Assembly: GCF_013328345.1 (NCBI RefSeq)
Contig: NZ_JABULX010000016.1
Location: forward strand, 32,600 to 96,599
From: Marinifaba aquimaris
Lineage (GTDB): Bacteria; Pseudomonadota; Gammaproteobacteria; Enterobacterales; Alteromonadaceae
Reading direction: 5' to 3'
DNA: 64,000 bases
Shown: piece by piece, positions 7,137 to 16,291 of the stretch
Position numbering within the stretch: the first letter of the stretch is position 1
How the letters are laid out: the number at the start of each line of letters is the position of its first letter
Made by a program: the position numbers and the translations under genes
Notes under the pieces: model-generated
Told to the model about the DNA's origin: nothing
The model's input: the letters and a program-made list of their open reading frames with translations, nothing else
The model's database searches: none

Positions 7137-10049
7137 ATGTCGAATTTTGCATTAGGTCAAAGATGGATCAGTGATTCAGAATCTGATTTAGGTTTAGGTA
7201 CGGTTGTAGGTATTGAAGGCCGCCGTGTTTCGTTATTATTTCCAGCGACAGGGGAAACCCGAGAGTACGTCATTGACTCAGCGCCGCTAACGCGAGTGAG
7301 CTTCAATGTTGGTGACACGGTTGAGTCTGCTGATGGTTGGTCAATAACGGTTGAATCTGCAGATGAGACGGATGGCTTAATGATTTACACCGGCCCCGAC
7401 TCTGAAACAGGTGAACTGACGCATTTAATAGAAACGCGTATCAACCATCACCTCAAGCTAAATAAACCGCAAGATAGACTCTTTACCGGTCAAATCGATA
7501 GGAACGACTGGTACGACTTACGCTATCAATCTCGACAATATCAATATAAATATCAATCTTCTGACTTGATCGGATTAAGTGGTGCTCGCACAGCATTGAT
7601 TCCGCATCAGTTACACATTGCAAAAGAAGCCGGTCAGAGGGTTGCACCGCGTGTCTTGTTATCAGATGAAGTGGGCTTAGGTAAAACCATTGAAGCGGGT
7701 ATGATCATTCATCAGCAACTCTTAACGGGTCGCTCTTCTCGCGTATTAATTTTACTACCTGAATCTCTGCAATATCAGTGGTTAGTTGAGATGCTAAGAC
7801 GTTTCAACTTAAAGTTTTCTATTTTTGATGAAGAGCGCTGTGCTGAATATGACGGTTCAGATGAAAACCCATTTGAAACCGAACAATTAATCATTTGTCC
7901 ATTGTCCTTAATTGCCGATAAAGAAAAGCGCTTAAATCAAGCTTGTGCAGCTAATTGGGATTTAGTGGTTGTTGATGAAGCCCATCACTTAAAGTGGAGC
8001 CCAGAGCAAGTCAGTCCGCAATACGCCGCGGTTGAAGCATTAGCCGGCATTTGTAAAGGCCTGTTGCTTCTTACAGCTACTCCAGATCAGTTGGGTCATG
8101 AAAGTCACTTTGCACGTTTGCGTCTACTAGATCGCGATCGTTTTTATGATTATGAAAAATTTGTCGCAGAAGAAGCGGGTTACCAATCAACTGCTGAATT
8201 AGCTAAAACGCTCGTTAGTGATGAGTCGCTAAATGATCAGCAAGTAGCTGAACTTGCGCAATTACAAAAAGAAGATTCATTGCTAAATGACGCTTTATTA
8301 ACCGTTAACTCAAATGATGCTGATGAAAGAAAAGCGAGTCGAGATAACATTCTAAAAGCGTTAATCGACCGCCATGGCACAGGCCGAGTGTTATTCAGAA
8401 ATACGCGTGCCTCAGTTAAAGGTTTCCCTAAGCGTGAACTTTACCCTGTTGAGTTGACTTACCCTGAAGAATTTATGCCTGCTACACGTTGGTGGATTGA
8501 TAAGCATCAAGAGGCGCCTAATCAGCAAGACTTAGCTAAGTTATTAACACCAGAGTTTATTTATGAAGCTGTTGGTAGTAATGATGAACAACCTTGGTGG
8601 TTAATCGACCCGAGAGTGGATTGGCTAAGCGAAAAAGTAAAAGCAGAAAAAGATCAGAAGTTCTTAGTAATTTGTGCCCAAGCTTCGACAGCATTAACAA
8701 TGGAAAAAGCACTGCGTACTTTACAAGGTATTAACTCTGCTGTTTTCCACGAAGGGATGACTATTGTTGAGCGCGACCGAGCTGCCGCTTGGTTTGCTGA
8801 TCAGGATGAAGGCTGTCAGGTTTTAATTTGTTCGGAAATCGGCTCTGAAGGTCGTAATTTCCAATTTGCTAGTAATTTAGTGTTATTCGATATTCCTCTT
8901 AACCCTGACTTACTGGAACAGCGTATTGGTCGATTAGACCGTATCGGTCAGCTCAATGATATCAAGCTCCATATCCCTTACTTCACAGGTACTGCATCAG
9001 AATCTATCTTCAAGTGGCTAGATCACGGTATCAATGCTTTTGCTGATACGTGTCCTGCGGGCGTGACTGTATTTGAACAGCAAGCGGATGAACTGATTCA
9101 AGCACTGTTCCAAATTGATCATGACGATGCGGTCATTGCTCCATTTGTTAGCCAAGCAAAAGAGCACGTAGCTGATTTGAACAAACAAATGGAACAAGGC
9201 AGAGATATCTTATTAGAGCTTAACTCTAAAGGTACTGATGGTGAGGCAATTGCCGAAGCGATTGCTGAAATTGATGATGATACTTCGCTTATTGCTTATA
9301 TGTTCCAAGTGTTCGATGTGTACGGTGTTCAGCAAGAAGATAAAGGCGAGCAGTGTTTAATATTAAAGCCAACAGAGCACATGCTTGAACCGCATTTCCC
9401 TGAGCTGACAGATGAAGGCATGACCATCAGCTTTGAACGCGATACCGCTTTAAGTCGTGATGATGTCAGGTTTATCAGCTGGGATCACCCTATGGTTCAA
9501 GGCTGCTTTGAAATGATTGCTGCCTCTGATGTGGGTAACAACGCAGTGAGTTTATTGCCAAATAAAGCACTGCCAGAAGGCACTTTCTTTGTTGAATTGA
9601 TTTATGTGGTAGAAACGTCTGCACCAAAATCGCTTCAACCAGGGCGTTTTTTAGCACCAACACCTGTGCGTTTATTACTTGATAAAGCGGGTAATAACCT
9701 AGCAGCAAAAGTGGCTTACGAAGGGTTTAACAAACAATTAAAACCTGTTGGTAAACACATTGCTTCTAACATAGCGACAGCACTGCAAACGGATATGGCG
9801 AATTTAATTGCGAGCTCAGAAGCGATTGCCGAGCAACAAAAGCAACAAATTATTGAGCAAGCCATTGAAAAGATAGAGCTTGAACTTTCAACAGAGTTAG
9901 CACGATTACAGGCATTACAAAAGTTAAACCCGAACATCCGTGCAGTTGAACTTGAAGCGCTTGAAAACCAAAAAGCCGACTTAATTAACTATGTTAATCA
10001 AGCCGGCCTTCAGTTAGACGCTGTTCGCTTAATTGTGGTTTCACATTAA
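7137..10049 (+). CDS. rapA: RNA polymerase-associated ATPase RapA
   Basis: RapA is a Swi2/Snf2-type ATPase that binds RNA polymerase and promotes its recycling after transcription. The 970-residue length matches E. coli RapA (968). The helicase motifs are clear: Walker A in DEVGLGKTIEAG, DEAH box (VVDEAHHLKW), motif III LTATPDQ, and motif VI QRIGRLDRIGQ. The ATG at 7137 is preferred over the in-frame GTG at 7125 because it has AGGTG 9 bases upstream and gives the family N-terminus (FALGQRWISDSE). It is followed in E. coli by rluA and djlA; here a PEP-CTERM-like gene lies in between. Confidence 0.97.
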   Translation: MSNFALGQRWISDSESDLGLGTVVGIEGRRVSLLFPATGETREYVIDSAPLTRVSFNVGDTVESADGWSITVESADETDGLMIYTGPDSETGELTHLIETRINHHLKLNKPQDRLFTGQIDRNDWYDLRYQSRQYQYKYQSSDLIGLSGARTALIPHQLHIAKEAGQRVAPRVLLSDEVGLGKTIEAGMIIHQQLLTGRSSRVLILLPESLQYQWLVEMLRRFNLKFSIFDEERCAEYDGSDENPFETEQLIICPLSLIADKEKRLNQACAANWDLVVVDEAHHLKWSPEQVSPQYAAVEALAGICKGLLLLTATPDQLGHESHFARLRLLDRDRFYDYEKFVAEEAGYQSTAELAKTLVSDESLNDQQVAELAQLQKEDSLLNDALLTVNSNDADERKASRDNILKALIDRHGTGRVLFRNTRASVKGFPKRELYPVELTYPEEFMPATRWWIDKHQEAPNQQDLAKLLTPEFIYEAVGSNDEQPWWLIDPRVDWLSEKVKAEKDQKFLVICAQASTALTMEKALRTLQGINSAVFHEGMTIVERDRAAAWFADQDEGCQVLICSEIGSEGRNFQFASNLVLFDIPLNPDLLEQRIGRLDRIGQLNDIKLHIPYFTGTASESIFKWLDHGINAFADTCPAGVTVFEQQADELIQALFQIDHDDAVIAPFVSQAKEHVADLNKQMEQGRDILLELNSKGTDGEAIAEAIAEIDDDTSLIAYMFQVFDVYGVQQEDKGEQCLILKPTEHMLEPHFPELTDEGMTISFERDTALSRDDVRFISWDHPMVQGCFEMIAASDVGNNAVSLLPNKALPEGTFFVELIYVVETSAPKSLQPGRFLAPTPVRLLLDKAGNNLAAKVAYEGFNKQLKPVGKHIASNIATALQTDMANLIASSEAIAEQQKQQIIEQAIEKIELELSTELARLQALQKLNPNIRAVELEALENQKADLINYVNQAGLQLDAVRLIVVSH

Positions 10050-10061
10050 GCTGAGTTTCGT

Positions 10062-10700
10062 TTATTTAGTTGATGCGGCTCTTTTATGTCGCATCACTAA
10101 TAACCCGCCTGCTAATAATAACAACCCTATTGTCGCTGGTGCATCTACAGCGTTTGCCAACCCTTGTGGCGCGGTAATATTTAGTGCATTGACTTGAATA
10201 TCGTCAAGTAAGTTACCAACAGAGCCTTTTGGGGTAATACCTGTAAACTTCAATGTGGTTTGGCTATCTGTAGCGACAAAGTTATCGGTAAATACTGACC
10301 ACTCTCTGTAAGCATGGTCGTTTATTAATTGACTCATCACTAAATTTTGACCTGAAAATACCTCAACTAAAAATTGTTCATTTTTACGGGTACGTGCAGC
10401 ATAAGCAAAGCTCAAATCATAGCTTTGGCCTGCTTGGCTATTAAATGTTTGATAGATAGCGTATTCGTTATCTTTTTTGTGTGAGTTGAGTTCGATGTGT
10501 TGTTTGCCTGAGTAGGGCTTTAAACCAAACAGACCATGCCAAACTTCAATGCGCTCACCTTGCCAACCATTCACTTTATCAGCGTTAAGGTACTGCCATT
10601 TGCGTTTGATTTGCTTGTCTTCAAAGTCACCATTTAAAATTAAATTGGCGCTTGCATTGAAACTGATACATAACAAAATAAAACTTACTAGCTTGTACAT
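10062..10700 (-). CDS. PEP-CTERM-like secreted surface protein
   Basis: A 212-residue exported protein. It has an N-terminal signal peptide (about 18 residues), a beta-rich domain opening with NLILNGDFE (a DUF642/choice-of-anchor-like galactose-binding-type fold) and a C-terminal sorting tail. The tail (VDAPATIGLLLLAGGLLVM, then RHKRA) has the layout of PEP-CTERM: short motif, transmembrane helix, basic cluster. The motif is a variant rather than V-PEP. Such proteins are processed by exosortase and often go with exopolysaccharide or biofilm. No exosortase gene is in the window. It lies convergent to rapA, breaking the usual rapA-rluA adjacency. Confidence 0.7.
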   Translation of the reverse strand: MYKLVSFILLCISFNASANLILNGDFEDKQIKRKWQYLNADKVNGWQGERIEVWHGLFGLKPYSGKQHIELNSHKKDNEYAIYQTFNSQAGQSYDLSFAYAARTRKNEQFLVEVFSGQNLVMSQLINDHAYREWSVFTDNFVATDSQTTLKFTGITPKGSVGNLLDDIQVNALNITAPQGLANAVDAPATIGLLLLAGGLLVMRHKRAASTK

Positions 10701-10870
10701 CTACTACTCCTACAACCCAAGCTTTTGTATTTATTGAGTATCTAGATCGTTAACTTGTGTAGCAATGCTTAAATTGTAAGCAAAGACATCATTCTGGCCA
10801 TGCAATTAACAACTGCTTAACGTAGAATACATTTTTTACATTAATCACCATCTTTTTCTAAAATTTATAC

Positions 10871-11524
10871 ATGTCTTTTGTTTACAACCCACCAACTGAG
10901 CCTTTTTTAAACATTCTTTATCGCGACGATGATTTGATTGTTTGTGATAAACCGAGTGGCTTATTATCTGTTCGTGGTAAAGCGAAAGAACATCAAGATA
11001 GTTTGGAAGCCAGATTACAGTCCGTTTTACCTACTGTTGGTATAGTGCATCGATTGGATATGTCGACCTCTGGCATTATGGTCATGCCACTAAATAAACC
11101 TGCCCACAGTTCAATAGCCAGGCAATTTCAAGAAAGGGAAACGTCTAAAACTTATATTGCTAATGTTTGGGGTAAGCCTAAAACACAATCAGGCGTAATT
11201 GAGCTGCCGCTTATCTGCGATTGGCCAAATCGCCCTAAGCAAATGGTTTGTTTTGAAAATGGCAAACCTTCAACGACATTATGGCGAGTACTTAGCACCA
11301 ATGATGTAAGTAGTCGGATTGAATTAACACCAATTACGGGACGTTCTCATCAGTTAAGGGTACATATGTTACACCTAGGGCACCCAATACTCGGTGATAA
11401 GTTTTACGCCCATCAAGCGGCCTTTGATGCCGCACCTAGATTAAACTTGCATGCACAAGCATTGAGCTTTACTCACCCTGTAACGGGTAAGAACTTATCT
11501 TTTTACAGTCCCGCTCCTTTTTGA
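10871..11524 (+). CDS. rluA: Dual-specificity pseudouridine synthase RluA
   Basis: RluA makes pseudouridine at 23S rRNA U746 and tRNA U32 in E. coli. The 217-residue length equals the E. coli protein (219), with no S4 domain, as expected for RluA rather than RluC or RluD. The catalytic aspartate lies in HRLDMSTSG. The RxHQLRVH motif (GRSHQLRVHM) is also present. The synteny with rapA and djlA supports the name. Confidence 0.93.
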   Translation: MSFVYNPPTEPFLNILYRDDDLIVCDKPSGLLSVRGKAKEHQDSLEARLQSVLPTVGIVHRLDMSTSGIMVMPLNKPAHSSIARQFQERETSKTYIANVWGKPKTQSGVIELPLICDWPNRPKQMVCFENGKPSTTLWRVLSTNDVSSRIELTPITGRSHQLRVHMLHLGHPILGDKFYAHQAAFDAAPRLNLHAQALSFTHPVTGKNLSFYSPAPF

Positions 11525-11575
11525 TAATTTGCTGAATTAGGGCATATTGGCCACACCACCAAATGAAGTGCATAG

Positions 11576-11773
11576 GTACAACAAAGGCGAGAGGCTAAGC
11601 CATTACGGTATAACCAAACTCATTACCCGAAACGCAATGATGCAATAGCAAAAGCTTATCAAAGTGGTGGTTATAATCAGATGAAATTAGCCGATTATGT
11701 TAGTGTGCTTTATTCAACAATAAGTAGAATAATCAACGATGTAAAAAGAAAGCTCTGTCCTCAGAGTTGCTGA
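11576..11773 (+). pseudogene. C-terminal remnant of a REP-associated (RayT/Y1) transposase
   Basis: This open stretch of 65 codons has no start codon and ends at TGA 11771-11773. Its translation (AKPLRYNQTHYPKRNDAIAK..., then GGYNQMKLADY and STISRII) resembles the C-terminal helix-turn-helix segment seen in many REP-associated tyrosine transposases. The catalytic HUH region and tyrosine are missing, so it is a dead fragment. It sits at the left edge of a foreign-looking insert in the rluA-djlA interval. The identification is from recognised motifs, not alignment. Confidence 0.6.
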
Positions 11774-11787
11774 TTCACGAGGTAAAT

Positions 11788-12312
11788 ATGCTTTACGATA
11801 TATCCACACAAACAGCATCTTTAACTTGGGGATGGCTTTTGGCTATCCCTACAGTTGTTTTTATATATTATTGGCTTTCTCATAAAACGATAGTCTCTCA
11901 AACCAGGAGTCAAACTGTTGGATTGAGAGTATTTTGTTGTTTTGGAATTTTATTCTCATTAGTAAATTATTTATCATTAGAAGATAACAACGCAGAGTTA
12001 AAAGATAACAAAAAAAGTTATATTCAAGGTGAATACGAAACTATTAAAGGTGTACTCTACCTTGATAAAAATGAGAAAGGTGGCTTAGATAAGTTTAAGA
12101 TTGACAAGAGCTCTTTTATAAGAATATTACCTCACAAAAACATACTTAAAAAAGGGTGCTGGGCAGAGTTCATCAAGTATATTGATGATATAGATAATAA
12201 ATATGTTCGAATGGACTTCATCAACTTTCCTAAATCTGTGTATCCTCCCTTTGAAATGGGTAATAATAAAGTTGACCAAATCTGTATTTTAAGATTTGAG
12301 ATAATTGATTAA
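11788..12312 (+). CDS. Unrecognised two-helix membrane protein
   Basis: I do not recognise this 174-residue protein. It has two hydrophobic segments (about residues 12-29 and 45-62), then a soluble, Lys/Asp-rich C-terminal part of about 110 residues with several aromatic residues. The start at 11788 has AGGT 8 bases upstream. The DNA is more AT-rich than its neighbours. It lies between a RayT-like transposase remnant and a motif seen near such elements, so it may be cargo of a decayed insertion. The function is unknown. Confidence 0.6.
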   Translation: MLYDISTQTASLTWGWLLAIPTVVFIYYWLSHKTIVSQTRSQTVGLRVFCCFGILFSLVNYLSLEDNNAELKDNKKSYIQGEYETIKGVLYLDKNEKGGLDKFKIDKSSFIRILPHKNILKKGCWAEFIKYIDDIDNKYVRMDFINFPKSVYPPFEMGNNKVDQICILRFEIID

Positions 12313-12319
12313 AAACTCT

Positions 12320-12342
12320 GGTGTCAGGTCTTTCATTTTGCA
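12320..12342. repeat. Possible end motif of a RayT-type element
   Basis: Just after the orphan membrane protein gene, the sequence GGTGTCAGGTCTTTCATTTT resembles a GACCTGACACC-type motif that I recall near REP-associated transposase genes in marine gammaproteobacteria. With the transposase remnant at 11576 it could mark the right end of a decayed insertion. This is memory-based and needs a repeat search. The rest of 12313-12554 shows no gene. Confidence 0.3.
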
Positions 12343-12554
12343 TTCGGTTGAGATTGGTGAATGAGTACTGTTGGTTTCTAAGCACCATTAAAACCTATAT
12401 CTTTTGACCATTACACTGCACTATCTGGGGCAGTGCCATTAGCTATTATTCCTCTAGTACGCCTGACCATATCCCATAAAAGATTTTAAACGAATGACGG
12501 CTTTTAGCGCTTTCTTAAACTAAAGACTTAAAAGATTTGGTCGATAGTTTAGCT

Positions 12555-13478
12555 ATGCAGATTATTTATTCCTTAACTCTAGTCTTTTCTCTCAGCTTAG
12601 CTTGGTCATTGCAAGCTCAAGAGGAAGCTGAGCAGCCTCCTGAAACAAGTCAAAGCAATAACGCATCAAAGTCTAAAATGCCCAAGAATGTAAAAGCTCC
12701 CTCTTTAGCGCAATATAGACAAGTTGATATCAATCGGTTTGAAGACAAAGATGAGATTCTGAGCCTAATGGCTGGTGACTCGCAATTTCCTGCACTGCTG
12801 AGCGAGCAAAACACTTTCATGGTCAAAGGCACTGCAATTTTATTAGCTGACTGGACTTTATCGCCTAGTCAAAGTGCTGCTTTTTCTCAATTAAGGCATG
12901 AATTAAATGATCACGGTTGGGTGACATTAGCGGCAAGTAGTCACGACCCTATGTTAGTTGCAGAGCCACTGAATGAAGAAAGTGCTAAGCAATGGATGGA
13001 AAGAGCTGACAGCAATTTTGCTTTTTTTCCTGAACAGGCTCAACAAGATTATCAGATGCAAATGCAAATGCGCTTGATGGCGTTATTGAACCAAGCTGAA
13101 AATTACCCTGGGGTTTTATTAGTTATTGCTCAGGGAGTAGGTGCGGCAAGTGTAGTGAATCATTTTGCTAAATTGGCTGATGATGAAGATGCGTTGCCCG
13201 ATATTTTAGTATTAGTACAACCTTACATACCGGATACTAAAGCCAATAAAAAGTTGGCAACAACCATCGCAGAGTTACCAGTTGCTATTTTGGATATTTG
13301 GTCTGATTTTGATAACCCTTGGGCTTTAGCAACCAGAGAAAAAAGACAAAAAATGGCAAAGAAAAAGCTGACTTTGCATTATAGACAGCGTCAGCTTTTT
13401 GGGGATCACGGATGGGAACAAAGAGATGCGCGATTAATGAAAGAAATTCTCGCGTACTCTAAATACTTGGGCTGGTAA
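12555..13478 (+). CDS. DUF3530 family periplasmic protein (alpha/beta-hydrolase-like)
   Basis: A 307-residue exported protein. The N-terminus is a signal peptide (MQIIYSLTLVFSLSLAWSLQA) followed by a Glu/Gln/Ser-rich linker. The main part resembles DUF3530 proteins, related to alpha/beta hydrolases: a segment like VLLVIAQGVGAASVV occupies the place of the nucleophile elbow, but the usual GxSxG serine is replaced (AQGVG), so catalysis is doubtful. It lies convergent to djlA with 3 bases between stops. No clear ribosome site precedes the ATG; a TTG at 12537 is an alternative start. Confidence 0.65.
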   Translation: MQIIYSLTLVFSLSLAWSLQAQEEAEQPPETSQSNNASKSKMPKNVKAPSLAQYRQVDINRFEDKDEILSLMAGDSQFPALLSEQNTFMVKGTAILLADWTLSPSQSAAFSQLRHELNDHGWVTLAASSHDPMLVAEPLNEESAKQWMERADSNFAFFPEQAQQDYQMQMQMRLMALLNQAENYPGVLLVIAQGVGAASVVNHFAKLADDEDALPDILVLVQPYIPDTKANKKLATTIAELPVAILDIWSDFDNPWALATREKRQKMAKKKLTLHYRQRQLFGDHGWEQRDARLMKEILAYSKYLGW

Positions 13479-13481
13479 GTA

Positions 13482-14381
13482 TTACCAACCTTTCTGTGTT
13501 TTGATCATCTGCCATGCCGCTTGAATGTCCTGTGTTTTTTCTTTTGCTAACTCCATAGCTTGTTCGGGTAAGCCTTGTGCCATCAACTTATCTGGGTGGT
13601 GCTGCGACATTAATTTTTTATAGGCTTTTTTAGCAGCTTTTTCTGGCGTATTGTCATCGATACCTAAAATATCATAGGCGTTTTGTAGCTGTGCCTTGGC
13701 AGAATATTGCGGTCGATATTGTTGTTGATATTCTTGATAACGCTCTTGCCTTTGCTGGCGATTTTGTTGCTGTTGCGCCTTTTTTTGTGCTTCTTGCTCT
13801 TGATAAGCCTGATGAAAGCGATTTACCGCTTGCACTTGTTTAATTAAGATCGCTAATTCTGTTTTTGAGTAATTCAGTGTTTTGGCAACAAGCTCAAGAA
13901 TCTGCCTTGCTTTGTCATTAATCTCACCATTGATCAACGCCGCTTGAATCTGCATTTCAAGATACATCTGGGTAAATTCAGCTCGGCCAGAACAAAACTG
14001 TTTAAATTCTTTCACTGTTTCTTTGATCGGGAAATCGGCTTTCTTGCCTGCATTGTAGGCATTTTGTGCCTCTTTTCTGGTATCGCCTGTTAAATTTAAT
14101 CGCGTCATTAAGGCGCTAGCAAGCGCAATATCCGCCTCAGTAACCCTGCCAGACGATTTGGCGATATGGCCCATAATTGAAAATAAGGTATGGAAGAACA
14201 GCGCTCTACTTTTTAGTGAGTCGGTATTTTTTATTAAACTGGAAAAGCCGCCAACGCGATCAAATGCCCGGCTGTAGCCTTTATCAAAAAAGTGGCCAAT
14301 GATAATACCGAGTATAGCGCCAGGAATTTTGGCGAACATAAAGCCAAAAACACAGCCTAAAATTTTACCCCAAACTTGCAT
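13482..14381 (-). CDS. djlA: Membrane-anchored DnaJ-like co-chaperone DjlA
   Basis: DjlA is an inner-membrane co-chaperone that stimulates DnaK and is linked to envelope stress signalling in E. coli. The 299-residue protein has an N-terminal glycine-rich transmembrane helix (residues about 6-30), a TerB-like helical domain (50-185), a Gln-rich linker, and a C-terminal J domain with HPD in HHPDKLMAQGLP. The gene keeps its place between rluA and lptD. murU lies 3 bases upstream on the same strand, so the three minus-strand genes amgK-murU-djlA probably form an operon. Confidence 0.93.
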   Translation of the reverse strand: MQVWGKILGCVFGFMFAKIPGAILGIIIGHFFDKGYSRAFDRVGGFSSLIKNTDSLKSRALFFHTLFSIMGHIAKSSGRVTEADIALASALMTRLNLTGDTRKEAQNAYNAGKKADFPIKETVKEFKQFCSGRAEFTQMYLEMQIQAALINGEINDKARQILELVAKTLNYSKTELAILIKQVQAVNRFHQAYQEQEAQKKAQQQQNRQQRQERYQEYQQQYRPQYSAKAQLQNAYDILGIDDNTPEKAAKKAYKKLMSQHHPDKLMAQGLPEQAMELAKEKTQDIQAAWQMIKTQKGW

Positions 14382-14384
14382 TAT

Positions 14385-15065
14385 TTATCCTAGTGAGTTT
14401 TCTGTTAACGCTTGCTCCATCTGAGCTAAACGTTCAGGTGTGCCTATATCTGACCAGATCCCTTGGTAAATTTGTCCTGTTACTTGTTGCTGGCCAATGG
14501 CTTGTTTGAGCAAAGGGCCAAGTGGTGCAGGAAGCTTTTTCACGTTTAAAAATAGTTCTGGACTGTAAATACCTATACCTGAATAAGTCCACTTTTGGCT
14601 GTTTTCAAGGTTGAGGTAATCGCCAGCTATCCCAAAATCCCCTTGTGGGTGATGAGCAGGGTTATTGACGAGTACCAGGTGAGCCATTGTATTTGGCATC
14701 AAAGTGTTTGGTAAAATTTTAAAGTTTAGGTCAGTCCAAACATCACCGTTTACGATTAAAAACGCCTCATTGCCCAGTAAATCTAAAGCCTGCTTAATAC
14801 CGCCTGCGGTTTCTAAAGCGCCTACCTCTTCACGGCTATAGTGCAAGCGACAACCAAACTTTGAGCCATCACCAAGCTGTTGTGGTATCAAGTCAGCTAG
14901 CCAAGCAATGTTAATGATAATGTCAGTAATACCGGCTGCGACTAACTTTTCGATATGGTATTGAATTAAAGGCTTACCCGCTATTTTTAGTAAAGGTTTC
15001 GGCGTATGTGTTGTCAATGGCCTCATGCGTTCGCCTTTGCCAGCGGCTAAGATCATCGCTTTCAT
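14385..15065 (-). CDS. murU: N-acetylmuramate alpha-1-phosphate uridylyltransferase MurU
   Basis: MurU makes UDP-MurNAc from MurNAc-1-phosphate in the peptidoglycan recycling route described in Pseudomonas. The 226-residue protein starts with the nucleotidyltransferase signature MILAAGKGERMRPLT and carries PKPLLKIAGKPLI and the NGDVWTD metal-binding motif. The ATG overlaps the stop of the kinase gene upstream in an ATGA arrangement, which shows translational coupling. General sugar-nucleotide transferases look similar, but the pairing with the kinase and the lptD neighbourhood decide the call. Confidence 0.9.
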   Translation of the reverse strand: MKAMILAAGKGERMRPLTTHTPKPLLKIAGKPLIQYHIEKLVAAGITDIIINIAWLADLIPQQLGDGSKFGCRLHYSREEVGALETAGGIKQALDLLGNEAFLIVNGDVWTDLNFKILPNTLMPNTMAHLVLVNNPAHHPQGDFGIAGDYLNLENSQKWTYSGIGIYSPELFLNVKKLPAPLGPLLKQAIGQQQVTGQIYQGIWSDIGTPERLAQMEQALTENSLG

Positions 15066-16057
15066 TTAACACATCCTTGTTGATCGAGTTTGCAAATAAC
15101 GACCTGTTCTAACCATTGACCAAAGTCGGTCAATTCAGAGTAGTGTTGGCAAGCATCTGAGATATAACTCAGGGTTCGAGGAATATCGGCTAGATAATGA
15201 GGCTTGCCATCTCTGTGGTGTAACCGCGCAAAAATACCGGCTGCTTTGATATGTCTTTGCATACCCGTTAAATCGTACCAGCGTTGCCACTGTGCAGGGG
15301 CGATGTTAGCAAAATGGGTTTGTCGATAAGCTTGACTAAGTTGATTGGTTTTTTCTATCGGCCATTTCACATAACAATCTTTTAATAGAGATACCGGGTC
15401 ATAGGTAATCGGGCCGATTAAACCACCTTGAAAGTCAATGATGGCGATATTCTCATCAGGTAGCATTAGGTTTCGGCTGTGAAAGTCTCGATGTACAAAG
15501 CATTTGGGTTGCTCAAGAAAATTCTCTGCTAATAGCGAAAACGTACTTTTGAGTAGTGCTTGATCGGTTTCAGGTAAAACTAAGCCTAAATGTTTTTCAA
15601 CTAGCCATTCAACAAAAATACTCAGCTCAAAGTGAACTAGTTTTTTGTCGTATTGCGGGATGTCGCCTAATCGCGTTTGACGAATATTGATGAGTTTCGG
15701 TAATTCGTCCAGCGCCGTTGGATAGAGCTCAAGGTAATTTTCTTGATTAATGATATTCGCTAAGTGCACATCACCTAAATCGATAAGCAACATAAAACCT
15801 AGCTCGAAATGATGAGCAACAACTGTCGGTACTATGATATTTTCCGACGCCAAGGTTTCTGCTAATGCAACAAATAATGGGTTGTCTTCTGTCTGTGGTG
15901 GAGCGTCAACGGCTATTCTGTTAACCCCGTTTATTTGCAGGCGAAAGTATCGTCTGAAGCTGGCATCACCTGAGATTAATCTAAAATTGGTCAGCTCACC
16001 TAAATTTAGTTTTTCAATCCAATTGAACAATTCTTGTTGTCTAAGGTCAAAAGTCAT
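15062..16057 (-). CDS. amgK: N-acetylmuramate/N-acetylglucosamine anomeric kinase AmgK
   Basis: AmgK phosphorylates the anomeric hydroxyl of MurNAc and GlcNAc, feeding MurU and bypassing part of de novo UDP-MurNAc synthesis. The 331-residue protein is of the aminoglycoside phosphotransferase fold: the nucleotide-binding segment is SGDASFRRYFR, the catalytic loop is FVHRDFHSRNLML and the metal-binding segment is IIDFQGG. The start at 16057 gives the family N-terminus (RQQELFNWI). It is transcribed divergently from lptD, the same arrangement as in Pseudomonas. Confidence 0.9.
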   Translation of the reverse strand: MTFDLRQQELFNWIEKLNLGELTNFRLISGDASFRRYFRLQINGVNRIAVDAPPQTEDNPLFVALAETLASENIIVPTVVAHHFELGFMLLIDLGDVHLANIINQENYLELYPTALDELPKLINIRQTRLGDIPQYDKKLVHFELSIFVEWLVEKHLGLVLPETDQALLKSTFSLLAENFLEQPKCFVHRDFHSRNLMLPDENIAIIDFQGGLIGPITYDPVSLLKDCYVKWPIEKTNQLSQAYRQTHFANIAPAQWQRWYDLTGMQRHIKAAGIFARLHHRDGKPHYLADIPRTLSYISDACQHYSELTDFGQWLEQVVICKLDQQGCVK

Positions 16058-16291
16058 GTCTATTCGTTGTCTTATTATAATAAAGTGCAGCAACTAAGGC
16101 TTATCTGGGCTTGTTTGCCATTACTTGTCAGCTAAATATCGAGTATTATAACCGGCTAGAGATTGCCTTGAGTTTTATAACAGTCATAAAATAAGGCAAA
16201 GCATCAAATAATCAATGCTAATCGTATTTTTTACATTAATCTTAGTTAATTAGCTTGAAACCGTTTTATTTTGTTAAGGAACCGGTCGTTA

